A stretch of 8,349 nt of DNA from Alphaproteobacteria bacterium MarineAlpha3_Bin4 (GCA_002938045.1 PTLJ01000053.1:1-8349), one strand, 5' to 3'. Positions 1 to 6,296 are shown, counted from the stretch's first letter. Notes: generated from the sequence alone by a model not told the origin. Program-made: numbers and translations.

Positions 1-421
1 CCCGCAGCTCGGCTGCCATTTCTGGAGGAAAGTCATCGCCGCCGCCAACCCCTAACGGGGCGTCGCGCGGCGTGTCATCTGCCGAAAAATAGCGCCATCC
101 CTGGAAAGGCCGAAAATTGCGGATCTCGGTCCTCACCAATTGTGGATCGAGGACCAGTGCGCAACTGGTGCGGCCGTCTTCGCGCTCGTAGGGCTCAACG
201 CCGACGATCCGCTGGCGGACCCGGATCAAGCGCTTGATTACCCAATAGAGAGAGCCACCGTCAAGAATTTCGCGTGCTCGCTTTGGTGTGTTTCGAGTGA
301 TGTGCAGTAGCCGCGGTTCCTCGCCCCGGGAACAAGCCTCGGCCAACCGCCGTGCCTGCCATTGGGCAAGGTCAGAGACCCTGTCAACGCCGACGCAGAG
401 CTTGATCAGGTTGAGGCTCAT
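1..421 (-). CDS. DUF1489 family protein (C-terminus cut by window edge)
   Basis: The frame opens with ATG at 421 and stays open for 140 codons to base 1, so the stop lies just outside. The protein begins MSLNLIKLCVGVD and continues through WQARRL, the TRNTPKRA stretch, DGGSLYWVIK, RVRQRIVGVEPYE, LVLDPQLVRTE and RPFQGWRYF. I recognise this order of motifs as DUF1489, a family of roughly 140-150 residues, so only a few residues should be missing. Its function is unknown; it has no signal peptide or membrane segment and looks cytoplasmic. The start codon overlaps the stop of the HMG-CoA lyase gene by four bases (ATGA, 418-421), which suggests coupled translation and membership of the same transcript. 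Whether it contributes to leucine degradation cannot be told from sequence; the coupling may only be conserved neighbourhood. The family call is firm, the role is not. Confidence 0.88.
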   Translation of the reverse strand, partial: MSLNLIKLCVGVDRVSDLAQWQARRLAEACSRGEEPRLLHITRNTPKRAREILDGGSLYWVIKRLIRVRQRIVGVEPYEREDGRTSCALVLDPQLVRTEIRNFRPFQGWRYFSADDTPRDAPLGVGGGDDFPPEMAAELR

Positions 422-1323
422 TCGGGCCCGCCTGCCATCGCCAGAGCGACCCTGGATCCGCTTCGGCGGCCGAGCGTCTCGCAGATCAACGTGCCGGCAG
501 CGACTAGTCGGCTCAGATTAACGCCGGTTTCGATGCCGAGGCCATCAAGCATGTAAAGAACATCCTCCGAGGCGACGTTGCCGGACGCCCCGTCGGCGTA
601 AGGACAGCCACCGAGCCCCGCGACGGAACTGTCGACGGCCGCGATCCCGCGTTCTATCACTGCCAGGATATTTGCGAGCGCCTGGCCGTAGGTGTCGTGA
701 AAATGAACCGCCAGACGTTCAACCGGAACCCGTTCAGCGACCGCATCAACCATCCGTTGGGCGGCCGCAGGGGTGCCGCGGCCAATGGTGTCGCCGAGCG
801 AGACCTCGTGGCAACCGAGTTTGGCCAAGTCAGCTGCTACATCTGCTACCGCCGCCGGCTCGACCGAGCCCTCGTAGGGGCAGCCGAGAACGCAGGATAG
901 GTAGCCACGGATCGGGATTCCTGCCTGCGCAGCTACGGCCGCAACGGGTCGGAAGCGTTCGATGCTCTCGCTGATCGAGCAGTTTATGTTGTTCTGCAAA
1001 AATGTCTCGGACACGGCAGTAAATACGGAGACCTCGTCTACGCCAGCCGCACGCGCGGCCTCAAAACCCTTCATGTTCGGCGTCAACACGGAATAGACCA
1101 CCCCTTCGCGGCGGCGGATACCGGCCATCACCTCAGCCGTGTCAGCCATCTGCGGCACCCATTTCGGCGATACGAAGCTGCCGGCCTCAATCCATTTTAG
1201 GCCGCTCGCTGTAAGCTGGTCGATGAGCGCGATCTTGGCCGACGCCGGCACCGCTCGCGGCTCGTTCTGAAGGCCGTCGCGGGGACCGACCTCGACTATT
1301 TTGACGCTGCTCGGAAGACGCAT
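418..1323 (-). CDS. liuE: Hydroxymethylglutaryl-CoA lyase
   Basis: This enzyme cleaves 3-hydroxy-3-methylglutaryl-CoA to acetoacetate and acetyl-CoA, the last step of leucine degradation. The 301-residue product is full length for the bacterial family. Visible motifs are EVGPRDGLQNE at residues 11-21 (catalytic Arg15 and metal ligand Asp16), IEAGSFVSPKWVPQMAD from about 45, the metal-binding His pair in HFHDT (His207, His209), and the HMGL signature GLGGCPYADGASGN at 236-249 with the catalytic Cys240 and metal ligand Asn249. The homologous HMG-CoA lyases usually read EATSF where this one has EAGSF, a small change. The ATG at 1321-1323 puts the conserved beta strand right at the N-terminus as expected, but no clear Shine-Dalgarno precedes it. 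A 115-base gap separates it from the response regulator upstream; downstream it overlaps the DUF1489 gene by four bases. The three-letter symbol follows the Pseudomonas liu naming; mvaB is a synonym in some genomes. Confidence 0.96.
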   Translation of the reverse strand: MRLPSSVKIVEVGPRDGLQNEPRAVPASAKIALIDQLTASGLKWIEAGSFVSPKWVPQMADTAEVMAGIRRREGVVYSVLTPNMKGFEAARAAGVDEVSVFTAVSETFLQNNINCSISESIERFRPVAAVAAQAGIPIRGYLSCVLGCPYEGSVEPAAVADVAADLAKLGCHEVSLGDTIGRGTPAAAQRMVDAVAERVPVERLAVHFHDTYGQALANILAVIERGIAAVDSSVAGLGGCPYADGASGNVASEDVLYMLDGLGIETGVNLSRLVAAGTLICETLGRRSGSRVALAMAGGPE

Positions 1324-1383
1324 AAAACAACTGAGTCCAATTCGTAATGACGCCGACGGCCCCTAGCCTAAACGCCACACGCC

Positions 1384-1405
1384 GATGCTTTCCATTAGGA
1401 ACATC
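1384..1405 (-). repeat. Bulged inverted repeat between response regulator and lyase
   Basis: On the plus strand GATG, a two-base CT bulge, TTCC, the loop ATTA, then GGAA and CATC form an eight-pair stem in the 115-base gap between the response regulator stop and the lyase start. On the transcribed strand no run of T follows, so it does not qualify as an intrinsic terminator. It may be a chance fold, or it may mark an mRNA processing or attenuation point. I found no convincing promoter for the lyase in the same gap. Confidence 0.25.
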
Positions 1406-1438
1406 TGCTACGTTGACAGGAAGAATTGGCTGGGCGCG

Positions 1439-1981
1439 TTAGCGTTTGTCTCGTTCTTCATCGCGCGCCTTGTCCTTCTGTAGCGAATAGTTGTGCTCGG
1501 TCTCGCGCCGCTCGTTGTCCCCGTAAGGCATACCGCGGCGCCGGCGGTCGGGGCCAACAAACGCATCGGTCCGGACAAACTGCCGTGGAGTTTTGACGAC
1601 GGAGCAGATCCTAAGGTACAGCAGTCGCACCGTCATTGGCTTGGCTAAGAACTCCGTCACGCCGGCGTCGCGAGCGGCGATGATCGAGCTCTTCTCAGTC
1701 ATGCCGGAAATCATGATTATTGGAAGAAACGGGTCAATGCCGTCGACGCCTTTGCGGATGCGGCGGGTCAGTTCGAGACCATCCATCGGTTGCATCAGGT
1801 TGTCGGCGATGAGGACGTCGGGTTCTATTTCCTTGATCCTCGTCAGCGCCTCTTCGCCAGTATTAGCCTGTTCGATTTGCCGGACCCCAAGCTCGCGAAG
1901 TATTTCAACCAGGATTTTGCGCATCGGCGTATAGTCATCGACCAGCAACATCCTGAGCTTGCTAATGTCAAGGGTATCCAT
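1439..1981 (-). CDS. Stand-alone CheY-like response regulator with charged C-terminal tail
   Basis: The product is a receiver domain (about residues 8-130 of 180) with the acidic pair Asp15-Asp16 in LLVDD, phospho-acceptor Asp60 in LIADNLMQPMDG, the switch Ser92 in MISGMTE, and conserved Lys114 in FLAKPM. No DNA-binding or enzymatic output domain follows. The last 45 or so residues are a hydrophilic, strongly charged tail starting with FVGPDRRRR, then NERR and KDKARDEERDKR. Short receivers with a GPDRRRR tail are, as I recall, common in alphaproteobacteria, where their partners are mostly unassigned. I chose ATG at 1981, preceded by GGGGA about 5 nt away; an in-frame TTG at 2041 would add 20 residues, but that TTG lies inside a candidate -35 box, and the receiver fold begins after residue 8 of the shorter form. 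No histidine kinase is in view. It sits between the hydratase and lyase genes with its own likely promoter, so it is probably a separately controlled gene. Signal and target are unknown. Confidence 0.9.
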   Translation of the reverse strand: MDTLDISKLRMLLVDDYTPMRKILVEILRELGVRQIEQANTGEEALTRIKEIEPDVLIADNLMQPMDGLELTRRIRKGVDGIDPFLPIIMISGMTEKSSIIAARDAGVTEFLAKPMTVRLLYLRICSVVKTPRQFVRTDAFVGPDRRRRGMPYGDNERRETEHNYSLQKDKARDEERDKR

Positions 1982-2014
1982 CGTTTTCCCCAAAAGTCCG
2001 AAACACTTCCCTAG

Positions 2015-2041
2015 ATTTTCGCTAACGGCGCGAAATGTCAA
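2015..2041 (-). promoter_or_regulatory. Possible second promoter, overlapping the alternative TTG start
   Basis: A perfect -35 hexamer TTGACA lies at 2041-2036 on the minus strand. The best -10 candidates are GAAAAT at 2020-2015 (spacer 15, four of six matches) or AAATCT at 2018-2013 (spacer 17, two of six). The -10 is therefore weak. If used, it would start RNA near 2008, about 27 bases ahead of the ATG at 1981, and would exclude the TTG at 2041 as a start. Confidence 0.22.
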
Positions 2042-2054
2042 ACCCCTCTTTCGC

Positions 2055-2082
2055 GTTATATGGGTTGAACGTTGGAAGTCAA
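2055..2082 (-). promoter_or_regulatory. Sigma70-type promoter for the response regulator
   Basis: Reading the minus strand, TTGACT (2082-2077) and TATAAC (2060-2055) are separated by 16 bases. Each box differs from consensus at one position. The pair lies in the 111-base gap after the hydratase stop at 2093 and points at the response regulator. Transcription would start near 2048, giving a leader of about 65 bases before the ATG at 1981, and would begin downstream of the in-frame TTG-extended reading's upstream signals. Box quality and placement support it; there is no experimental evidence. Confidence 0.55.
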
Positions 2083-2092
2083 AGTTTTCTTG

Positions 2093-2887
2093 TTATTGTT
2101 TAATCCAGGCTGGCTTGCGCTTTTCGAGAAAGGCAGCCACCCCCTCGCGACCCTCTGCCGACGCCCGCACTCTGGCAATTCGTGTCGCAGTCTCGTCAAT
2201 CAAATCGGCATCAATAGGGCGCCCGGTGATCGACGAAATCAGCGCCTTGACCTCTGCCTTGGCACTGGGGCCGCCTTTCGCCAGTTCGCCGAGCACGCCC
2301 CGTACCGACGAATCCAGCTCGGCGGGTTCGACAACGCTATGGACGAGACCGATGCGCATTGCCTCGGGGGCAGCAAACCGCTCGCCGGTGAGCGCATAGC
2401 GGTGGAACTGGCGCTCACCGATGGCGGCGATCACATACGGGCTGATGACGGCCGGGATCAAGCCGACCCGCACTTCCGAGACAGCAAACAGAGCTTGATC
2501 ACTGGCGAAGGCAATATCACAGGCGGCAATTAGTCCGACGGCCCCGCCGATTGCCGCGCCGTGGACGCGCGCGACGGTCGGTTTTGGTAGGTCACGCAGC
2601 GTCTTCAGCATGCGCCCCAGCGCGCGAGCGTCTGTCAGATTCTCATTCTCGGAATACCCGGCCATGCGCCGCATCCAGTTGAGATCGGCGCCGGCGGAAA
2701 AGCTCTTTCCAGCACCGGCCAGCACCACGGCGGCGACTCCATTGTTCTTAGCCAATGTTTCGAGATCGGCGGTCAGCTGAGCGATCAGTGTGGCGTCGAA
2801 GGCATTGAGGACTTCAGTGCGGTCCATGGTAATGGTCGCCCAGCCGGTGGCATTGTCGATAACAGTGGTAACGAAGGTCTCGCTCAT
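2093..2887 (-). CDS. liuC: Enoyl-CoA hydratase/isomerase family, probable methylglutaconyl-CoA hydratase
   Basis: This crotonase-fold protein (264 residues, usual length) probably hydrates 3-methylglutaconyl-CoA to HMG-CoA in leucine degradation. The oxyanion-hole and CoA-binding segments are SAGADLNWMRRM at 64-75 and HGAAIGGAVGLIAACDIAFAS at 109-129. Glu138 in AVSEVRVGLIP matches the second catalytic glutamate of rat enoyl-CoA hydratase (Glu164). The position of the first (Glu144) is glycine (Gly118), a pattern I recall from bacterial LiuC/AtuE-type proteins and not evidence of a dead enzyme. The FSAGADLNWM run is also typical of that subgroup. The substrate is inferred mainly from context: its ATG follows the carboxylase beta-subunit stop after only three bases, with AGGATGTAGGGG just upstream serving as the ribosome site. 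Other crotonase activities remain possible. Confidence 0.9.
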   Translation of the reverse strand: MSETFVTTVIDNATGWATITMDRTEVLNAFDATLIAQLTADLETLAKNNGVAAVVLAGAGKSFSAGADLNWMRRMAGYSENENLTDARALGRMLKTLRDLPKPTVARVHGAAIGGAVGLIAACDIAFASDQALFAVSEVRVGLIPAVISPYVIAAIGERQFHRYALTGERFAAPEAMRIGLVHSVVEPAELDSSVRGVLGELAKGGPSAKAEVKALISSITGRPIDADLIDETATRIARVRASAEGREGVAAFLEKRKPAWIKQ

Positions 2888-2890
2888 CCC

Positions 2891-4498
2891 CTACATCCTG
2901 AAGATGCCGAAGGTGGTCTTCTCGATCGGGGCATTTAGCGAAGCGTGAAGCGCCCGGCCCAAGACGTTACGTGTTTCAGCCGGGTCGATGATGCCATCCT
3001 CCCACAAGCGCGCGCTAGCGTAATAGGGGTGCCCCTGGCGCTCGTACTGCTCCCGTATCGGCGACTTGAACGCCTCCTCCTCCTCCGCTGACCAATCCTC
3101 GCCTTTGTCTTCCAGCCCTTCGCGCTTGATCATTGCCAGCACTGAGGCCGCCTGTTCGCCACCCATCACTGAGATGCGCGCGTTCGGCCACATCCACAGG
3201 AACCTGGGTGAGTAGGCGCGGCCACACATGGAGTAGTTGCCGGCTCCGAAACTGCCACCGATGATGACTGTGAACTTAGGTACGTTGGCTGAGGCCACGG
3301 CAGTCACCATCTTGGCCCCGTCCTTGGCAATGCCGCCGGCCTCGTAGTGTCGTCCGACCATGAAGCCAGAGACGTTCTGAAGGAATACCAGCGGAATTCC
3401 ACGCTGGCTGGAGAGCTCGATAAAGTGGGTTCCCTTGAGCGCCGATTCGGAAAACAAGATGCCGTTGTTGGCCACGATGCCGACCGGTACGCCCATGATG
3501 CGCGCGAAGCCGCAGACCAGGGTCGAGCCATAGGCCCGCTTAAACTCGTGGAACTCGGAGCCGTCGACAGTGCGCGCGATCACCTCTCGCACGTCATAGA
3601 GCATACGAATGTCACGTGAGACGACGCCGTGGATCTCGGCCGGATCGTAGAGCGGGAACGTGGGCTGGGTCAGGTCAACGGACTGCGGTTTGACCCGGTT
3701 GAGGCGTGCGACGGCACTTCTGATGATCTCAAGGGCGTGGTCGTCGTTGTCGGCCGTGTGGTCGGTGACACCCGAGATTTTTGAATGGACCGCGGCGCCG
3801 CCTAACTCCTCCGCCGTTACCACTTCTCCCGTCGCCGCGAGCACCAGCGGCGGACCGCCTAGGAAGATGGTGCCCTGGTTTTCGACGATAATGCTCTCGT
3901 CGCACATCGCTGGCACGTAGGCACCGCCAGCCGTGCAACTACCCATGACGGCGGCTATCTGCGGAATGCCCGCCGCGCTCATGCGTGCCTGGTTGTAGAA
4001 GATGCGCCCGAAGTGATCCCGGTCGGGGAACACCTCGTCCTGAGCCGGCAGGTAGGCCCCCCCGGAATCGACCAGGTAGACGCAGGGCAGGTTATTCTCG
4101 GCCGCGATCTCCTGAGCCCGTAGGTGTTTTTTGACGGTGATTGGGTAATAGGTGCCACCCTTGACGGTGGCGTCGTTAGCGATGATGACGACGTCTGTGC
4201 CCGAGACGCAGCCGATTCCGGTGATTAGGCCCGCCGCTGGCACCGGGTCCTGGTACATTTTGTGCCCAGCCAGTGCCGACAGCTCCAGAAACTCCGCGCC
4301 CTCGTCCAAAAGCCGCCGAATGCGCTCACGCGGTAACAGCTTTCCACGTTCCTGATGGCGTGCGCGTGCCCGCTCGTCACCGCCGGCCTCGATTCCGGCG
4401 AGTACACTCTTGAGGTCGTCAACTAGGACCTTCATGGCCTGGGAGTTGGCAGTGTAGTCGCCCGTGCCAGGCTTAATCGCGGGTTTAAGAACGCTCAT
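2891..4498 (-). CDS. liuB: 3-Methylcrotonyl-CoA carboxylase, carboxyltransferase (beta) subunit
   Basis: This subunit transfers carboxyl from carboxybiotin to 3-methylcrotonyl-CoA, making 3-methylglutaconyl-CoA. The 535-residue length is typical. The N-terminal carboxyltransferase half shows RERIRRLLDEGAEFLELS (57-74), VYLVDSGGAYLPAQDEVFPD (140-159) and the oxyanion-type loop MGSCTAGGAYVPAM (185-198). The C-terminal half shows QNVSGFMVGRHYEAGGIAKDGAKMV (about 374-398), GGSFGAGNYSMCGRAY (414-429) and ARISVMGGEQAASVL (440-454). The end FGIFRM is characteristic of MCC beta and separates it from propionyl-CoA carboxylase beta. It must act with a biotin carboxylase/biotin carrier alpha subunit, which is not in the window. 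Its ATG follows the rhodanese stop after 16 bases, with no obvious Shine-Dalgarno, so translation may depend on coupling to the gene before it. mccB is a synonym. Confidence 0.96.
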   Translation of the reverse strand: MSVLKPAIKPGTGDYTANSQAMKVLVDDLKSVLAGIEAGGDERARARHQERGKLLPRERIRRLLDEGAEFLELSALAGHKMYQDPVPAAGLITGIGCVSGTDVVIIANDATVKGGTYYPITVKKHLRAQEIAAENNLPCVYLVDSGGAYLPAQDEVFPDRDHFGRIFYNQARMSAAGIPQIAAVMGSCTAGGAYVPAMCDESIIVENQGTIFLGGPPLVLAATGEVVTAEELGGAAVHSKISGVTDHTADNDDHALEIIRSAVARLNRVKPQSVDLTQPTFPLYDPAEIHGVVSRDIRMLYDVREVIARTVDGSEFHEFKRAYGSTLVCGFARIMGVPVGIVANNGILFSESALKGTHFIELSSQRGIPLVFLQNVSGFMVGRHYEAGGIAKDGAKMVTAVASANVPKFTVIIGGSFGAGNYSMCGRAYSPRFLWMWPNARISVMGGEQAASVLAMIKREGLEDKGEDWSAEEEEAFKSPIREQYERQGHPYYASARLWEDGIIDPAETRNVLGRALHASLNAPIEKTTFGIFRM

Positions 4499-4514
4499 CC
4501 AATTACGCGCCGTC

Positions 4515-4922
4515 TCAGTATTCCCAGTGGGAGCGCTCGACGATAGGTCCGTTAGCTACCTTCCAGGCCATGAAGCCAACAGCGAAATGGCAACCGTTGT
4601 CCATGCCCATATCCTTCAAAGCCTTAGTCGCCAGCGCCGAGCGCCACGACGAGCGGCAGTAGAGTACGAAGGTCTTGTTCGGCTGGTTGAAGACCTCCTT
4701 GTGGTAGGAACTATCCGGGTCGACCCAGAACTCGATCATACCGCGCGGTGCATGCACGGCGCCGGGCACCATGCCATCGGCCTCTAGCTCGCGCACGTCG
4801 CGGATATCAACCAACAACACGTCGTCGTCGCGGTAACGCTTGATAGCCTCTTCCGTTGACATGGTCTCGATCTCGGCCATGGCTTCCTCAACCAAATGCT
4901 TGATACCCTTCTTGAGTTTCAT
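4515..4922 (-). CDS. Single-domain rhodanese-like protein
   Basis: The 135-residue product is one rhodanese fold: VLLVDIRDVRELEADGMVPGAVHAPRGMIEFW (about 35-66) is the conserved acidic/CH2A-like region, and LYCRSSWRSALATKAL (87-102) carries the catalytic Cys89 at the head of the six-residue active loop CRSSWR. The family moves sulfur from donors such as thiosulfate or persulfides to an acceptor; the true donor and acceptor here are unknown. No signal peptide or membrane segment is seen, so it is likely cytoplasmic. The first 20 or so residues form a hydrophilic helix ahead of the domain. It sits 33 bases after the DsbA-like gene and 16 bases before the carboxylase beta subunit, so it is very probably cotranscribed with leucine-degradation genes. 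A role in sulfur or thiol handling next to a DsbA-fold partner is speculation. The ATG at 4922 has no clear Shine-Dalgarno. Confidence 0.92.
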   Translation of the reverse strand: MKLKKGIKHLVEEAMAEIETMSTEEAIKRYRDDDVLLVDIRDVRELEADGMVPGAVHAPRGMIEFWVDPDSSYHKEVFNQPNKTFVLYCRSSWRSALATKALKDMGMDNGCHFAVGFMAWKVANGPIVERSHWEY

Positions 4923-4955
4923 CGTCAGGTTTCAATCATTTTTTGAAGGGGCCAC

Positions 4956-5558
4956 TTACCATCCACCCGATTGCAGCCAACGTTTAATCATCCACAGCCG
5001 ATCCGAACCCCAGAATGACTCTCCATCGACAATGAAATAGGGAGACCCGCAGACACCAGCCTTCATCGCCGCCGAGACCTCGTCCCTGAGCCGTTGCTTG
5101 ACAGCGCCCTCGCTAAGTGCCTCCAGGAGATCATCCTTATGAAACGCCAGACCCGAAGCAATATCGGCAACGGTCTCTGGTGTCGAGATGTCACGGCCCT
5201 CGCCAAAATAAGTCGAAAACACGGTTTTGGCGAACAGCCGGGCGCCCGTCGGGTCACGGTCATTGAGCCAGTAGAACGCCCTGGCCGCGGTCTGGGTTGC
5301 GATCGGGAACGGATCGGGTAAAGTCCAAGGGACATCCATGAAACGGCCGAGGCGTTCCCAATCCTTGGTGCAGTAGTCGCGTTTGACCGGCTGGCTTGCA
5401 AGGGGTGTGTTGCCGGTCGTCTTCATGATCACGCCCAGCAGCGTTGGCTTCCAAGTCACGTCGCGTGCGAACCCCTCCGCTAGCTCGTCGATCTTGAACG
5501 CCGCGAAATAGGCGTAGGGCGACGAGAAGTCAAAGTAGAACTCAATCGGATCGCTCAT
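4956..5558 (-). CDS. DsbA-fold protein, 2-hydroxychromene-2-carboxylate isomerase family
   Basis: The 200-residue protein has the thioredoxin/kappa-GST-like layout of the HCCA isomerase family: it begins IEFYFDFSSPYAYFA (5-19), with SSP (12-14) where DsbA has its CXXC, a helical insert in the middle, and GVCGSPYFIVDGESFWGSDRL (168-188) with the probable cis-proline Pro173. Length fits the family. The characterised members isomerise 2-hydroxychromene-2-carboxylate in naphthalene breakdown using glutathione; many others, often near CoA-ester pathways, have no known substrate. With no aromatic degradation genes around, naphthalene is unlikely and a glutathione-dependent isomerase or transferase on a leucine-pathway or branched-chain intermediate is only a guess. 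Its ATG is 21 bases after the SDR stop and is preceded by GAGAGA (5572-5567), about 8 bases away. Cytoplasmic, no signal peptide. Confidence 0.88.
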   Translation of the reverse strand: MSDPIEFYFDFSSPYAYFAAFKIDELAEGFARDVTWKPTLLGVIMKTTGNTPLASQPVKRDYCTKDWERLGRFMDVPWTLPDPFPIATQTAARAFYWLNDRDPTGARLFAKTVFSTYFGEGRDISTPETVADIASGLAFHKDDLLEALSEGAVKQRLRDEVSAAMKAGVCGSPYFIVDGESFWGSDRLWMIKRWLQSGGW

Positions 5559-5579
5559 ATGCTTTATCTCTCACGCCCG

Positions 5580-6263
5580 TTACCATGGGATCGGCGCGCC
5601 ATCGTAGTTAAAGAAAGAGCCGGTCTCGCGGGGCCCGGTTTCAGCGATTACGCGGCGTAACCCGGAGACGCTGGTTTCGGCGTCAATTAATGCGTTGGAC
5701 CCGCCCATATCCGTCTTGACCCAGCCTGGATGCAGCAAAATGACGTTAATCCCCTGCGGCTTCAAGTCCCAGGCCAAGCTGCGCATGACCGCGTTCACTG
5801 CTGCCTTGGACGATCGGTAGATGTAGGCCCCACCGGACGTGTTGTCAGCTATCGAGCCCATCTTCGAAGTCAGAGTGGCAATCGTCTTGAGGCTACCCGC
5901 GGCCACATGCGGAGTGAATGCTGTCGCCACTTTAAGCGGCGACAGCGCATTGGTCTCCATCACTTGGCGCCACTGAGCGTAGTCGACGGCATCCGCGTCG
6001 TCCATGCGCGGGCCGTAGAGGCCTGCGTTGTTGATCAACACATCCATGGCGACACCTGAGAGCTCGTCGGCCAGGCGCTCAATCTGGGCATGGTCGGTGA
6101 CGTCGAGGCCGTGCACCTGAATGTCGCCCGCAATGGTTGCTAACTCGCCAACGCCGACGGGGTCGCGGCAGGTAGCGAGGACGGTCCAGCTGTCGGCCCC
6201 GTACTGGCGCGCAAACTCGAGACCAAGACCGCGGCTGGCGCCGGTGATCATTACCGTCGGCAC
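5580..6263 (-). CDS. Short-chain dehydrogenase/reductase, classical type
   Basis: A 227-residue Rossmann-fold oxidoreductase using NAD(H) or NADP(H). Seen are the dinucleotide motif TGASRGLG (7-14), HGLDVTD (51-57) lining the adenine pocket, NNAG (78-81), catalytic Asn105 in METNALSP, Ser133 in LTSKMGS, and the YxxxK pair Tyr149-Lys153 in YIYRSSKAAVN, then HPGWVKTDMGG (178-188). An Arg follows the Ser in the glycine motif, and TCRD closes beta-2, which may favour NADP(H). It resembles the C-factor/sniffer-like short SDRs, ending GSFFNYDGAPIPW. The start is GTG at 6263; an ATG four codons in would remove most of the first beta strand, so GTG is preferred. The gap to the thiolase stop is 33 bases. 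A stem-loop covers the likely ribosome site. The substrate is unknown; a hydroxyacyl or carbonyl intermediate of neighbouring reactions is possible. Confidence 0.93.
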   Translation of the reverse strand: MPTVMITGASRGLGLEFARQYGADSWTVLATCRDPVGVGELATIAGDIQVHGLDVTDHAQIERLADELSGVAMDVLINNAGLYGPRMDDADAVDYAQWRQVMETNALSPLKVATAFTPHVAAGSLKTIATLTSKMGSIADNTSGGAYIYRSSKAAVNAVMRSLAWDLKPQGINVILLHPGWVKTDMGGSNALIDAETSVSGLRRVIAETGPRETGSFFNYDGAPIPW

Positions 6264-6279
6264 GTCAGAGGCCCTGACG
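6263..6279 (-). promoter_or_regulatory. Stem-loop over the ribosome site of the SDR gene
   Basis: The transcribed strand reads CGTCAG, loop GGCCT, CTGACG: a perfect six-pair stem with a five-base loop. The last G of the 3' arm is the first base of the GTG start at 6263, and the only purine-rich ribosome-site candidate, AGGG (6275-6272, eight bases before GTG), is split between the 5' arm and the loop. The fold would hinder new initiation and favour coupling to translation of the thiolase, whose stop is at 6297-6299. This is inference from base pairing alone. Confidence 0.4.
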
Positions 6280-6296
6280 GCGTTGATGTTTCCCCG

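Noticed and set aside
1187..1378. 63-codon frame on the minus strand overlapping the lyase start
   Set aside because: It runs in a different frame into the lyase gene, has no motif, and no ribosome site was found; it is a shadow.
1337..1429. Seven-base inverted repeat CCAATTC / GAATTGG about 80 bases apart
   Set aside because: Arms are too short and too distant to mean more than chance; no flanking duplication or mobile-element feature.
1982..2041. N-terminal extension of the response regulator from TTG at 2041
   Set aside because: The TTG is part of a TTGACA box, ATG at 1981 has a better ribosome site, and the receiver fold does not need the added 20 residues.
1959..2399. Open frame of 146 codons on the plus strand
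   Set aside because: It crosses the regulator start, the intergenic promoter region and the hydratase end in antisense, with low-complexity Ser/Arg/Ala composition typical of a shadow frame.
2072..2533. Open frame of 153 codons on the plus strand
   Set aside because: It lies antisense over the well-supported hydratase gene, shows no recognisable motif, and is explained by codon bias of the gene beneath.
4931..4947. TTCAA / TTGAA hairpin with a T/A-rich stretch between the DsbA-like and rhodanese genes
   Set aside because: A five-pair AT-rich stem with a seven-base loop is too weak for a terminator, and close spacing of the flanking genes argues against termination.
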